Source: Allacma fusca
Taxonomy: Eukaryota > Arthropoda > Collembola > Symphypleona > Sminthuridae
Reading direction: 5' to 3'
DNA: 64,000 nucleotides
Assembly: GCA_947179485.1 (NCBI GenBank)
Contig: OX359248.1
Span: forward strand, 45,580,847 to 45,644,846
A model generated the notes under the pieces. That model made no database searches. It was not told the origin of the DNA and saw nothing but the letters and a program-made list of their open reading frames with translations. Numbering within the stretch: the first letter of the stretch is position 1; each line of letters opens with the position of its first letter. The position numbers and the translations under genes were made by a program. This document shows, in pieces, positions 51,901 through 62,163 of the stretch.

Positions 51901-54900
51901 GCACCCCAAACTGAAGAAAGGTGCAGAGCCCAACTTACCCATTTTTGTGCATATCACGACCATAAGGTTGGCCACGTTTTGGCTGTCATCCACCATCATA
52001 GTTTTGTTGGTCCCATCTAAAGTTCGTACTTTAAGTGTTCGTATCTTTCGGCGATATTCAATCAAATCTCCGTTCCGTAATAAGTAATAATCCAGGGTTT
52101 TGGCGGGTTCTAACCAAGCTCCACTTCCATACGCCTCACCAGGCAAAAATAGGCCATAATCTTTGGCTGAGTGAACAGATAAATACATTCATATGATCAG
52201 TAATATTCAGATTTTTGTATTCAAAATAATGGTCGAATCAAAAAGACGCAAAACATGAATTTCTGTCACACTTATGGGGTAAGGGGTACGGACGGATCGG
52301 AACCATATTTTGTCACAATGTTTGTTCGACTGTTTTACTGAAATTCTATTGTAAATGTTTTGGAAAAAATGTGCAGGGTGGCGGGTGGCACAACACGATT
52401 GCCCCACTCCTACCAGAAATGTGTAACTCCTGGAAGGTTATCCATTAATGATGTTCCGCAAGAAGGTAAACATATATAAAGGGGCTATTTTGGTAAATTC
52501 GATGATTACAGCCTACACGATGACTTTAATTAGGTCCATAGGATAACAGAAGCTTGATTAAATTTTTAGACTGGCCCCCCTGTAGTGGAGCGGCTATGGT
52601 CTCAGGGGGGTGTCAAATCAGAGGTGTCATAGTATACTAGCAAGAAGGTCCCGCTTTGCTGATCGGCGGGAATGCTTATCCCTTTAATCACCCTTATTGT
52701 GTTTATTGAATTATTACAAATATGAGGGTTTACGTGCGAATGATCGTGCAATGAAATCTCGGTAAGCCGATTAGCTCGATAAAATGTTTTAAAACAATTT
52801 AATGCAAGCTTGAATCAAATATGGGCTTCAAAATTTGATATCAAAGAGATCTCTGTTTTGAGCAATCTGAACTCATAGAAGCGGCAGGGTTGCAGGAAAT
52901 GATTTGTGAAAAGGATACGAACAAGTCCGAAATAGGCTGGGAAACTGGAACACTGGCAATATTTAATTTCTTTCAGAGGGTTTAGTGAGATTTTTGCTTG
53001 CCAGGTCGTCGGGCAGCTTAGTTCGGTTGGACAACAGGAGGATGAATATTTGCAAAGTGTCAGGATTCTGGAAATGTTTTTAAAAATTCGGACATCTGAT
53101 ATGATTTCGAGCAAGTCTGTAAACGTATTTGATGCATCAGACGTAAAATAAATCTCGCACATGAATATTTAATCAAATAAATCTTTTAAAAGCATTAAAT
53201 ATGACTCTGCTTGAGGCACATTAAAAACAAAATTCGAAACCGCACAACATGAGACCAGTTTCAAATCTTGAAGGCTAGGTTGGATTAATCAACTTTAGAA
53301 AAATTTGAAAAATCTGAAAGATTACTAGAATATACGGAGGACTTTACTCATAACGCTGTTACATTACATTATGGGGGAGTTGAATATTTTTTACTATTGA
53401 CCCCTGGGATGGTAAAATACCTTGTTCTCTCCGCTAGCTTATATAAGGGATAACGGTAAAAAAAATATTCAATTCCCCAATTTTGATCGAATTTTCTTTC
53501 AGAATTTGCCCCATACACTTCCCCGCACCCTCAGATACAGTGGTCAACCAGATGGGACAAATACTGTAATGACAGGAGTTTTGTTTTCGCAAAACAATAT
53601 TTCAATTATTTAATTGCTTACCTGAGTTTTAAAAATAACAGAAAATAGTTAATCATTTCAATTATTCAATTTTTATTGAAAATTTGTTGCTTTATAGAGC
53701 TGATTTTTCATGAAGTCAAAAGTTGACCAAATATTTTAAAAGGAAACAAGCCTTGAACTGGTATGATCTTTCTGAATTCTTTTAATTTTCGGATTTAAGA
53801 AGCTGATTTATCATTTTGTGGATAAACCTTACTTCACACGTTTGTCTCCTGTGTGGGGGTCTCTTAACCTGACTGTGCTGTGCTGAACCACTTGTTTGAA
53901 ATTGTGCTGTAAACGAGCACGACAATGTTTTAATTTTAAAATATGAGCAAATTTTTTAAACCTTACAAAACCTCAGTTTTTTTAATTCTAACTCTGCCCC
54001 AGTTTTTGAGCTTGTGACTGACTAATCGTGTCCTCTGACTGAGACGGCTGTCCGTGAGAGAAATTACTTGTCTCAAAACTCGCTGGTCGCAACATGGGAC
54101 GATTGAGAACCCATCCGAAATGAATGGTGTCAGAATCACTTGGAGCGTCAGGCTGACAGAGACCAGAACAACAGCACAAGGTCAACACAGGTCTGAAGTC
54201 TCAATCTCCTCTCGTCCTCTTGCCCCTTTAAGGAATAAGAACAGTGGTGTCTGCCAGAGAGACACAGCGACTTTAACAATATTAAGGAGAGCGTCTGTCT
54301 CACTGACACTGCCCTCATTACAACAAGGGTTTCCATGAAAGATGGGGGTGAGACTTAAAGCCTTGCTGACAGTAGTCTCATTCTCGTAGTCTCAGATTTT
54401 CCCGTAATGACGCTTAAATATTTATTGCAACACGGGGGAAAATATGCAGAGATACTATGCAAACCAATCTCATCAATTGCTCTTTAATTCTCAAAATAGG
54501 TCTGAGATTTACAATCTTGATGCGAGCATTGAGACCGCTAAGAATTGTGTTAACTTCGAGGGTCGAAATCAGTCAGACCCCTTTTGAGGAACGATACAGT
54601 AGTTGTCACGTCGACACTACATACTTCGGAGTCTCCATAGAAGTGGTTGAGACCCGTACTGATAGCTCGTTGCTCGTTCGTACTGATATCCTTCAGGAAC
54701 GCCGGTGTGAAACTAGGACGATGGTACCACTCAGCGAACCCCAAATTGAGCGGCTGGCTAGGGATCTCATATCATATGTAAACGCTTTTTGGACTAATCG
54801 GACCGCTTCAAAACACCGTAATTACTCTCAATAAATTCAGCGCTTTTGGAATTTTAGTCCAAATACATATGTCAGGTTTAGTCAAATGAGATCAGATAAA

Positions 54901-56357
54901 TGTTCCATTATTACTCATGCTAATTTAGTTTGTAATTTCATAATAAGAAACAAATATTATTCGTTATTACTTGCACACGTAGGCAAAAATATTTTTTTAG
55001 TAAGAAACTCTAGCAATAATAATAACATCGTTATGGGAAATATAGGAGCTAGATTATTTTACGCTTATTGCGATTTGTTTTTGTTTCTTTAAAATCATGA
55101 ATTATTTTATTCCTTCATGTAATTATTATCAGTACTATTTTGAGAATCCACACAATGTTGCGAAGGAGACTGTGAATTAGTGTAGAGGAAACTCTAGCTA
55201 TAAGTGATGCTCTAGAGACCGGAAAGTGCTGTCCCTTAAGAAAATATTAATCCCTTACGCATATAAGAATAAAATTAAGCATTATGTACACCCGAATTGG
55301 GATCGCAAATCCCGCTCCCATATAGCAAGATTTTACTGTATTCATGGATGAGAGGCCATATATTGGTAGTATGGCTGGCGGGATTATGTCTACTGTCATA
55401 CCCGGCGGGATTATGTCTTGACTCCTTATTTTCTTTTCAATTTCTCTCAAAACAGTATTCATTTTCTTAAAACTCACATTTAATCAAATTGCGTGTTAAT
55501 GCTATGTCGTTCAGATCTGTAGATCAGGAGTTCTCCACTGATTTTTAAGAAAATGAATACTGTTTTAAAATAAATTGGAAAACATACGCGAAGCGCACAA
55601 TGCGCTGCCCAAATCACATACACCCACATTCTGGTGGGGGAGATAAATCGCGGCAATTATTGAAGATTCATATAGGTTGACTGTTATACTTTTCCAAAAT
55701 TAGACACGGGGGTAGTTGACTAATTGGATCAGCACCTAAACAAAATGTCCCATAACCTCGCGCCGCGCGGAAAAAATGTGAGAATTTCTCCCCCCCCCCC
55801 CGTTGTGAATGGCTTTTACTCCTGCCATCTATCTCTGAATCTTTTCCTGAAACATCTAGTAAATGCGCGCTAAAGGGATTTCATAGTATATCTATTTCAC
55901 CTGCATGCAAGATGACCGTACATAAATGTCGGCGCAAAAACCCAGAATACAAATATACATAAGTAAGTGTGAATTTTTGAATGCTATTGTAATAATTGTA
56001 AATCGAGGTTAGTATTAAGTATGAAGATCGACTGTGTGTACCCGGATGAAGACGCAATTCTAATGCTACAAAGTATTTACTTACATATGTATGTAGGTGT
56101 GTAAAAACGGGAAAATATGACATTTTGGAAATTGGCACACTTGAAAAATAAAACTACAGATGAGCATTTACGATCAGTGTCGTAGGAGGAATTTGAGAGA
56201 AGGGCAAAAAGTAAGAATTACCTTGGGCTAAATCAGGCAGCTCAGCACATTTGTCTCTAATAATCTTGCATGCATCAAAGATGCAAGTAGATGGGTCGAA
56301 CTGGAGAGTCTTGGTCACACTCTTCTCCACAATGTGGATGCGTAATGAGAGAGTCAT
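36194..56357 (-). CDS. rhea: Talin (26 coding exons, 2800 aa), whole gene span
   Basis: Cytoskeletal adaptor that binds integrin beta tails through its head and actin and vinculin through its rod at cell-matrix adhesions. Coding exons joined in order give 8403 nt with every intron phase consistent and one terminal TAA, close to Drosophila talin in length. The head has F0, F1, F2 and F3 domains (residues 1 to ~405; F3 carries RRWAASP and the LDFGDYSDQYYSVQT strand). An unstructured linker reaches ~residue 500. Helical rod bundles follow, then the I/LWEQ actin-binding domain and dimerisation helix (~2340-2540) and a tail of about 240 residues. Start is the ATG at 56357, preceded in frame by TAA six bases upstream. 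An acceptor-like TATAG at 56400-56404 suggests the leader continues in an upstream exon. The gene symbol is the Drosophila name. Confidence 0.97.
36982..37271 (-). CDS. rhea: Talin exon 25: end of actin-binding domain and dimerisation helix
   Basis: Residues 2468-2563, with VGGIAQELDA and a Lys/Glu/Arg-rich helix RIERELEEARSKLAAIRKAK that matches the dimer coiled coil, then an acidic DESDIDIDTG stretch where vertebrate talin ends. Confidence 0.95.
37272..37942 (-). other. Talin intron 24
   Basis: 671 bp, GT-AG, AT-rich; no other feature seen. Confidence 0.8.
37943..38314 (-). CDS. rhea: Talin exon 24: I/LWEQ actin-binding domain
   Basis: Residues 2344-2467, ADESLNFDEMILEAAKSIAA, then WSDGLVSAAQLVAAATHSLV and KQVASSTAQLLVACKVKA, all diagnostic of the talin/HIP1R actin-binding module. 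Confidence 0.95.
38614..38738 (-). CDS. rhea: Talin exon 23: start of the actin-binding domain
   Basis: Residues 2302-2343, DPDDPTVIAENELLGAANSI followed by AAKKLEKLRPR, the opening of the I/LWEQ domain. Confidence 0.93.
38739..39650 (-). other. Talin intron 22
   Basis: 912 bp, GT-AG (donor G|GTACAT); no other feature seen. Confidence 0.8.
39651..40047 (-). CDS. rhea: Talin exon 22: rod R12
   Basis: Residues 2170-2301, with ATAKAVAAGASCRQDDVIVA and SSVTELGAVGQLMKG. Confidence 0.94.
40141..40257 (-). CDS. rhea: Talin exon 21: R11/R12 boundary
   Basis: Residues 2131-2169, VTNVTSLLKTVKAVEDEHTR then GTRALEAT, near-identical to vertebrate talin. Exactly 39 codons, phase 0 at both ends. Confidence 0.92.
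40258..41417 (-). other. Talin intron 20
   Basis: 1160 bp, GT-AG; only short unsupported frames on either strand. Confidence 0.8.
41418..41668 (-). CDS. rhea: Talin exon 20: rod R11
   Basis: Residues 2047-2130, including VKFGAASLGSNNPESQVMLI. No usable ATG frame; found by homology and phase. Confidence 0.92.
41754..42462 (-). CDS. rhea: Talin exon 19: rod R9-R11 with vinculin-binding helix
   Basis: Residues 1811-2046. The helix around VCEKVSDILAALQAGSRGTQ matches the third vinculin-binding site of vertebrate talin. DLDTTIMFATAGTL is invariant. Confidence 0.94.
42545..42989 (-). CDS. rhea: Talin exon 18: rod R9
   Basis: Residues 1662-1810, starting with APGQKECETAVHKLNDCLRD, the equivalent of APGQLECETAIAALNSCLRD. 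Confidence 0.94.
43110..43431 (-). CDS. rhea: Talin exon 17: rod R7 end
   Basis: Residues 1555-1661, ending in the conserved NPKDPPTWQQLAQHSKHVSD and IKKLVTALR. Confidence 0.94.
43509..43931 (-). CDS. rhea: Talin exon 16: rod R7-R8
   Basis: Residues 1414-1554, with IAKHTSSLCTSCRVAS and RRQFVQMAKDVANSTASLVK, very similar to vertebrate R8, the bundle inserted in R7. Confidence 0.94.
44018..44208 (-). CDS. rhea: Talin exon 15: rod R7
   Basis: Residues 1350-1413, including APGQKECDNAVRKI and SSYFDCQQIVVENSKLL. It has no internal ATG-initiated frame and was found by reading between neighbouring exons. The donor GTCTCT is weak. Confidence 0.9.
44420..44728 (-). CDS. rhea: Talin exon 14: rod R6-R7
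   Basis: Residues 1247-1349, ending TPGTRSQLTAAAR, matching APNLKSQLAAAAR in vertebrate talin. Confidence 0.93.
44729..45899 (-). other. Talin intron 13
   Basis: 1171 bp, GT-AG. It contains a C run at about 45113-45122 and a short AGAAAGAA/TTCTTTCT inverted pair near 45366-45418; nothing else recognised. Confidence 0.8.
45900..46745 (-). CDS. rhea: Talin exon 13: rod R4-R6
   Basis: Residues 965-1246, the longest coding exon. It contains LKPLPG-like ELRPLPGDD and SLPGQQDIDDAI motifs conserved across talins. Confidence 0.94.
46873..47382 (-). CDS. rhea: Talin exon 12: rod R3-R4
   Basis: Residues 795-964, with TDKIITSEDSSDMVRQARVL, the equivalent of the TENIFSSMGDAGEMVRQARIL region, and an Ala-rich helix KRLEAAAKNAASAAAQTIAA. 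Confidence 0.94.
47455..47633 (-). CDS. rhea: Talin exon 11: rod R2/R3
   Basis: Residues 736-794. The helical LLDHIR end corresponds to the LLQHVK helix of vertebrate R2. Phase 2 donor G|GTATTG. Confidence 0.92.
47708..47980 (-). CDS. rhea: Talin exon 10: rod R2
   Basis: Residues 645-735, ending LVACAKVVAPT, a segment conserved with vertebrate talin. Confidence 0.93.
48087..48389 (-). CDS. rhea: Talin exon 9: rod R1 with first vinculin-binding helix
   Basis: Residues 544-644. The helix beginning GEKLIDATRKLCNAFSDML aligns with the first vinculin-binding site of vertebrate talin. Confidence 0.93.
48390..49109 (-). other. Talin intron 8
   Basis: 720 bp, donor GTGAGT, acceptor TTAG; no other feature seen. 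Confidence 0.8.
49110..49241 (-). CDS. rhea: Talin exon 8: start of rod bundle R1
   Basis: Residues 500-543, helical, with LPPLGTDP near the end, matching the LPPLG motif at the start of the rod in vertebrate talin. Confidence 0.9.
49445..49536 (-). CDS. rhea: Talin exon 7: linker, second part
   Basis: Residues 469-499, low-complexity linker (Gly, Thr, Gln, His). A short exon supported by phase continuity and good splice sites. Confidence 0.85.
49623..49794 (-). CDS. rhea: Talin exon 6: head-rod linker, first part
   Basis: Residues 412-468: the conserved KDHLGIEGDEGSTLVEDN then a Pro- and Thr-rich variable stretch. Confidence 0.9.
49795..50282 (-). other. Talin intron 5, GC-AG type
   Basis: 488 bp between exons 5 and 6. 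The donor reads AAG|GCAGGC and the acceptor CTGCAG. No GT donor nearby keeps both the frame and the conserved ILKKK sequence. Confidence 0.7.
50283..50709 (-). CDS. rhea: Talin exon 5: end of F2 and F3 (integrin-binding PTB-like)
   Basis: Residues 269-411. Contains FFLVKEKM, KNKLVPRLLG, and the F3 core with the Arg-Trp pair of RRWAASP that contacts the integrin tail in known talins. The reading ends ILKK directly at a non-canonical AAG|GCAGGC donor; the next exon begins with Lys, keeping the conserved ILKKK. Confidence 0.88.
50710..51281 (-). other. Talin intron 4, with a possible 43-nt cassette exon
   Basis: 572 bp. Inside, 51046-51088 is bordered by a good acceptor (pyrimidine tract then ACAG) and a strong donor GTGAGC. 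Splicing it in would shift the frame and meet TAA at the start of exon 5. Confidence 0.65.
51282..51552 (-). CDS. rhea: Talin exon 4: F2
   Basis: Residues 179-268, with TLREQG, LLLRRKYFFSDQN and DPVQLNLLYVQARD. It ends in the second base of the Asp codon of GFLDLKDF. Confidence 0.93.
51659..51829 (-). CDS. rhea: Talin exon 3: F1, charged loop
   Basis: Residues 122-178, starting ITNHDEYSLVRD and ending in a strongly charged Lys/Arg/Glu/Asp stretch. Acceptor TAAG; donor G|GTAAAT. Confidence 0.9.
51939..52166 (-). CDS. rhea: Talin exon 2: end of F0, start of F1
   Basis: Residues 46-121 with the conserved DYGLFLPG and LDYYLLRNGD segments. Acceptor TCAG, donor G|GTAAG, phase 1 at both ends. Confidence 0.93.
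52167..56221 (-). other. Talin intron 1
   Basis: About 4.05 kb between the F0 exons, as is common for a regulatory first coding intron. It contains a tRNA-like A-box stretch near 52580, a patch dense in GTCTC/GAGAC from 53844 to 54653, and a 24-bp inverted repeat at 55449-55566. No other gene is supported. Confidence 0.8.
55449..55566. repeat. Perfect 24-bp inverted repeat, 70-nt loop
   Basis: Arms 55449-55472 and 55543-55566 are exact reverse complements, containing CAGTATTCATTTTC and GAAAATGAATACTG. It could be a small foldback element or its relic. Just left of it, GGCGGGATTATGTCT occurs twice near 55376 and 55401. Confidence 0.85.
56222..56357 (-). CDS. rhea: Talin exon 1: F0 domain start
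   Basis: Residues 1-45, including the conserved start MTLSLRIHIVEKSVTKT. Donor G|GTAATT; the exon ends after one base of codon 46 (an Ala completed by exon 2). Confidence 0.93.
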
Positions 56358-57035
56358 CGTTTACACCGGAACCCCTTGACCTTCCAAGGATCCCAAGACC
56401 TATAGAAGTAAATAATGGAAATACACGAATTAATTAATTAATTAAATCAATAATTAAGAGTTAAATAATTACAAAAGCGAGCAAATATTGAAGAGGTAAT
56501 TGTAACAATGATTCACAGGTCGATAAGGTAGAGCCTTACTACATGAGTAAATTTGGATATAGTAATGAACAGAGACAGCCCGAGGGCAACAAATTCTAAA
56601 AAAAAATTAAAAATTTACGAGTCTGGGAAGAAAAAATATAGTTACGTGGTGGCTCTCATGAGTAATATCAAGAGAGACGGCACAGACAAGACTGACGAAG
56701 AAAAACTACGAATGCCAATTGAGCAACCCACATCCTGAGCTCTTTGTACAAAAATGGCAATCGGCCGTGAAGACTGAAAGAAGTGACGGAGCAAGTGATA
56801 TTGAATTGAGAGTAATGGGTGGGCGACAGGGCAGGTGGAATAAGGTTATGGCGTGGAAAAGTGAAAGGTAGAAACGCGTGCCAGCAACAATGCGTCATTG
56901 TTGAAGGAGGTACGGAGGATGAGAGACGAGGATGATGGGCTGGAGACCGGAGTCCTGCCAGGGAGAGCTGGAACCAAGCTGGTGTCCATACAGGGAATCG
57001 GGAGTGCAGTGAGATGAACAGCTAGATAAAAGAGT

Positions 57036-57088
57036 GAGGAGAGAGAGAGAGAGAGGGAGAGAGAGAGAGAGAGACAGAGGGAGAGAGG
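57036..57088. repeat. GA microsatellite
   Basis: Imperfect (GA)n run. GA tracts near promoters bind GAGA factor in insects; here it lies about 0.7 kb upstream of the talin ATG. Confidence 0.85.
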
Positions 57089-58312
57089 ATGTCGAGAACG
57101 AGAGTGAATATGAAGATGATACTCGTTCCAGAGCAGAGCACTGACTGTGAGAAGAAAAAAGATTGAGTGTGTAGACGGTAGGAAGGAGGCGGGTGAAAGG
57201 AGAGAAGAAGAGCCAATGGGAAGTGATAGACTTGTAGGCGCCGAAGAGAAAGTTTGTTCGTAGAAATTCCCTGACGTTCACTGTATTCTCGCATAAAATC
57301 AAGAAGAGCGGAAAAAATCCAGACTGGAAATTTCTCGCCGACTTGTTGGCGCCGGGAAATGTCCACTTTTTTATAATCAATCGGCGGAGTAAAAAGAAAG
57401 TTTTGACAAATTTCCTACTCGAAGCTTTTCTTTTGATTCACCCTCACTCGTCTGAGCTCTAGTCCTTTTTCAGTTTTGAATGGCCCGTCTCCCTCCACTA
57501 CTATAGGGAGTATGTAGGAATGTGGTGGTTGGAGAGATAGAGATGAGATGTATCTGAGGATGAGAATGGTTGGATGGGCTGCGAGGAAGAGATGGGGAAA
57601 ACAGGAGAAAGGACTATGGATGAGCTAGTGAGGAGTAATAAACCTTCTTTAGCCAAAATACGCCATCACCATTAGAGCTGCATGCGGGGCCAACTCCGTT
57701 TGCTCTATCTATGCACGGACTGTATGGAGATAGCTGATCCATAGATCACACAACTCTCCACTTCGCATCAGATCACATTCGGAGAGAAAAGTTTCAGAGA
57801 TAGCGATGGAAAGGAACTGAAGAAGGTTGAACGCACCCCACAGGAAAACTCCGACATATATATTCATGATTGTACTAAAAGTCCCTCAGTCATTCATTCC
57901 CCAAACATGTACACACATGCTTTTATTATCCCGTCCCCTACATTCAATACAGAATAATACTTTTCCATTAGGAACACAAAGTGGAGTACATGTACTCACC
58001 CTCTTATAGTCAAATGTGTATGCGAGTCTCAGAACGTTAAGTCAACTTGTACAACTCCGCAACGCATCACATCACATGTCTTGATCGTCCATAAATTTTC
58101 CCGTGAATTGCTCTTCCCTCAGTTTCTCCCTATCTAACTTGTCGGTGAGTACATGACATTATTCCATTCCGACTAAAATCATTTTCCACGGAAGCCTGCC
58201 TTGTCCTCCAGCCACACATCACACAATCTTTATGTCTAATCGCCAAGTAAACCCAACTATCATATCTAAGCACAACCACTCCAACTCCCGTCCTAAGCCC
58301 AACTTCTCACAA

Positions 58313-58316
<4 letters not shown>

Positions 58317-58347
<31 letters not shown>
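58317..58347. repeat. CT microsatellite
   Basis: About 15 uninterrupted CT dinucleotides. Confidence 0.9.
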
Positions 58348-58349
<2 letters not shown>

Positions 58350-61191
58350 CTACACACTATCTCTCTACGAATTTAAACCTATCCTCTATCTTGTCTCACG
58401 TATTTCTTTCCTCTCTACCCCACACTCTTAGGTAGTCACTAGTTCGGAGTGGACTCCCTTTTTAACCGTGTGTCCACCTCCCAATTAGCATCCACAATTT
58501 TTCATACATTCTGTGTAGGGGTTTACAGGTCGCATCAACAAACTGGACCCCAGTGGTCACTTCATAAGGTTCCTTTCCTTAATTCCTTACACCATACCAT
58601 AACCATCAATTAACTACAGCAACAGCAACTATCATCCAGTCTGTGTGTACTGTCCAGCGTCCAGTACCACTAAATCCTACTAAAGCTCACATATGTATGT
58701 TGTTTACATTTGCATCATTGATAATTATTAGTAAATATTATTCACGTATTTTCCGAGCAAACATGTCTAAGGGTATTGTTTATGGTACCAGAACAGGGCC
58801 GCTCCGGAGAGTAAAAAGTACAAACGCATCCCTACTTTTCTGTTTAAAAATGTACCCTCACATGGTCACAAAGACTGCGACAATCGGGAAGAGGGTTGGA
58901 TACGAGCAATGCCCTTTCTCATATGTATGTAGGAATTATTACTTGCTTTTAAACTATGTGAGTACATATATAAACTCCAGCGGGAACAAAGTGACAAGTG
59001 GTATACATATAATAAAGCCCAGGCCAGTGAAAGAGATAAATTACTTCTTTCAAGTGAGCTCGCGTTTTGCTTCCTCTACTACGGAAGTAAAGATTCGTAT
59101 TGATAAAACCGAAACTAAAATTGACATCTTAATTTCATAGCAGTAACAATTATTATTGTTTCTGATTAGGTACGTATAGTAAGGATTATAATCTTTGACC
59201 ATAAGAATGCTACACCGCCACTCTGTTTCTTGGGGACAACTTTGACAACGGGATCAACCGATTTACTTATTTCGTGTGCAGACTTTCATAGGATTTGACC
59301 CTTGATTTTCACGATATCGTTGGCAAATCTCTAGAAAGTACCTCGCAGCCAGCCCATTTAAACCGCAATGCAAGTGGTTCTTTTTGGATTTTGTCACCGA
59401 GCCTACGAAATTCTTCTCCTTTGTAGAGATTCTTCTCCTTGTTTCCTCAACAGATATACAGTGAGGGAGCTAAAAAGTTAAAGCCTTCAGTAACTTCGAA
59501 TATTACTGTAATGAAAAATTGTTGAGTTTCCTTTCCACAAAAAGACCTTGAATCCTTCCTTTTAAGAGTTTCCACATGAAATTTCACCAAAATCCGCTAA
59601 CATTCATTTGTTGGCTGGCTGTAATGACTGTGAAACTAGTATCCTTTTCAAAGTCTGAACGTCTGAAGCCCTACAAATGGGGCGAGGGACCTTTCTGATG
59701 GTCAGAAAATGTAAACAAACTTTATATAATTATTTCGTATGCTTAAGGCATCCACGGATTTACTATTAGCTCTGCTCTGAAGTAAACTCTCGGGAGAATT
59801 TCAGTTGGAGTTATTCCCGCGAGGTAACAAGCCCTGCAGACCAGTCCTAATCCATTTCACGTTTTGATGTAGATAACAGTATCGAAAATAATACGTCTCC
59901 GACACTGAGAACCCTTAATTACATACAAACATTTACCTATAGCTTCCAGTTTTCGACTGATATATGAATGAATAGATCGTTTCAAACTTTTGATTGAATT
60001 ATTAGGTTAAATATGCTGAACAACTTGCTCCCGCAAACACTTGCTCATTCAATAACTTACAATTAGCCGATGTTCCCGGTTAAACTCAACCCTTTTCTTT
60101 TTCTAATCTTGGTTAAGTTAGGTTAAAAATTATGAAATAGTTTTAAGCCCATTTACTTAATCCCATATATAGTATTGACTAACTCAATTAAATCAATTTC
60201 GAGTTTTTCTAACTTGGGTGGGTTCATTAGGGAGGGATAATGCCCGGAGTCGTAGGGATTATCCCCGTGTATGGAGGGATACTGCTCGGTGAGATAATCT
60301 AATCAGAAGGAGTAATCTTTTGGGGTATTATCTCCTAGGAATTGCATCGGATCTCTACTGTGCTAACAGCCTCGGTCTGCTTACAAGAAGTGTTGGCTTG
60401 CCAAGGTTATTTAAGCGTATTGAGCGGTTGTCACGAGTACATGTTACACCCTAACACTTCAGAACAGGTATGGGAATACAATGTTTGTTCCGAAACATTT
60501 AGGACCGGGAAGAGAAACCTTCCCTAACGGACCTGGCCATTGTGAACGAGAATCTGTGGGCACAATGGGTCCAGGAATGAAGAATTTCATCCTGTTAACG
60601 TTCCCGACAGGAGTCCAGACTACAAGATGACCGGTTCCTTCTTCCCACACCCAATGTTCGCAAGATTCAGTGGCTACTGTAGTGTTTCCTTTCCATCCCG
60701 GTATCAGGATAAGCTTATTCATAAAAGTGCGTGACAAAAATTATAAGCGAGAGACCAAAGCAGATTGTTTGTCTTCTTTATTACATTTCAGTTTAGAATC
60801 TAGGTCTTAAAGCTTGAACACTCCAAACAGACTGTTATCTTATAATTATTATATAGTTACGAAGGAAACTTTAGTCGAACTGACAATTAGTATAACAATT
60901 TAATTTATCCCACAACAAGAGTAGAATACGGTATTAGCGTTGTTTATGCTATAAAGCACTTACATAATTACTTCCAACTTCATTTTATGATATTCTTATC
61001 TCACAGTAATCAGGCCATCTGATATAAAATTGCACCTGTACGATCGGGACTCGGGACTACATTCAACATGAGTTTGATATGTGACCGGTGTTGTTACTTC
61101 AACATATGTAATTATCTTGTTTACTGGGTAGAAGCGTAGCTGAAAACCCCTATTGTGAATGTCTAGATGTCTGATTGTGTATCGTAGATAT

Positions 61192-62163
61192 CAGTGCTCG
61201 GCACGGGTACGAAAAATCGGTACCCGTACCCGTATCCGTACCCGAAGTGCGGGTATTGCAATATCTGGTATCTATACCCGTACCCATACCCGAGTATCCG
61301 GGTAAAAATTTTTCATACCCGTACCCGCAATGTAATCTCAAACCATGTACCTGTACCCGCATTGTACCCGTACCCGAAAAATACTCGAAAATTGTACCCA
61401 TACTCGGGTATCTCAGTGTCGTACCCGTACTCGTACCCGGGTACTTTATATCCAGATTTATCTAAATGAAGTACATAGTACGTTGTGTATAATAATGTAT
61501 GACAGCTTAGTGTGTAATTTTGACTAGCTAGAGCGGTATTTGATATTGTATGTTTTCATTAAAGAGTACAAAAACTAGAAGCGTTTTTGATTAGAAATAA
61601 AATTAACTTGCATATTCATTGAAATATTACCAATCGTACAAAATTTAGCTGAATCATATTCTCCATTTCTTCTATTTTGTTATTATTCCTCGTTTGTGTT
61701 TATTTATTTACACTTCCTAAAACCTGTTTCCCTAAAAGCATATATTTTAGCTACACAGTCTAGAATACATTTACTTTATGTTTTAAGGTTAAGAATATTA
61801 ACACTAAGCTATATGCACTTTAGAAACACTAAATATACTGACAGAAGTTTCCAACGTATGGGCATGATGGTATACAATTCATCAAAATGTCTCAATTCTC
61901 AACGTATCCAAATACTCGGGTACAATGGTCGTGGGTACGAGTAAATTACCCCATTATACCCGTACCCGGTGGGTATATACCCATTTTGAAATCCTTGTAC
62001 CCGTACCCATACCCGTATCCGTACCCGAAATTTCGAGCCGACCAAAGTGTACCCGGGTAGTACCCGAAATTGGTCGGGTACACAAAATCGGTACCCGGGT
62101 AGTACCCATACCCGTACCCGTACCCGTTTACCCGAGTATTACCCATACCCGTGCCGAGCACTG
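61192..62163. mobile_element. Non-autonomous hAT-type element with hexamer-rich ends
   Basis: 972 bp, beginning CAGTGCTCGGCACGGGTA and ending with its exact reverse complement (18-bp terminal inverted repeat). It is flanked by the perfect 8-bp direct repeat GTAGATAT at 61184-61191 and 62164-62171. CAGTG ends and 8-bp duplications are typical of the hAT superfamily. No transposase frame is present. Both sub-terminal regions (about 61200-61445 and 61915-62150) consist of degenerate repeats of the hexamer TACCCG, a plausible array of transposase-binding sites. Confidence 0.92.

Larger units (their letters stand above)
56358..61183. other. Talin upstream region
   Basis: 56358-56399 is probably talin leader, since an acceptor-like sequence precedes it. 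A minus-strand TATAAAAA at 57368-57375 is a possible core promoter next to GA-rich sequence, but no transcript start can be proved. Frames in this stretch, including 58643-59140 on the plus strand, do not resemble known proteins. Confidence 0.5.

Noticed and set aside
54457-54834. 125-codon plus-strand ORF in talin intron 1
   Set aside because: No known similarity, and it lies within the GTCTC/GAGAC-rich patch; not enough support for a nested gene.
56895-57380. 161-codon minus-strand ORF upstream of talin
   Set aside because: Much of it is translated GA repeat and low-complexity sequence; more likely promoter or leader DNA.
58643-59140. 165-codon plus-strand ORF as a gene
   Set aside because: No recognisable domain, no splice or promoter support, and AT-rich composition like the surrounding non-coding DNA.
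61175-61469. Plus-strand frames rich in Tyr-Pro and Val-Pro repeats
   Set aside because: They are translations of the TACCCG hexamer array in the hAT-type element.
61196-62150. Telomere-like repeats
   Set aside because: TACCCG is not the insect telomere repeat TTAGG, and the array sits inside an element with its own inverted ends and target duplication.
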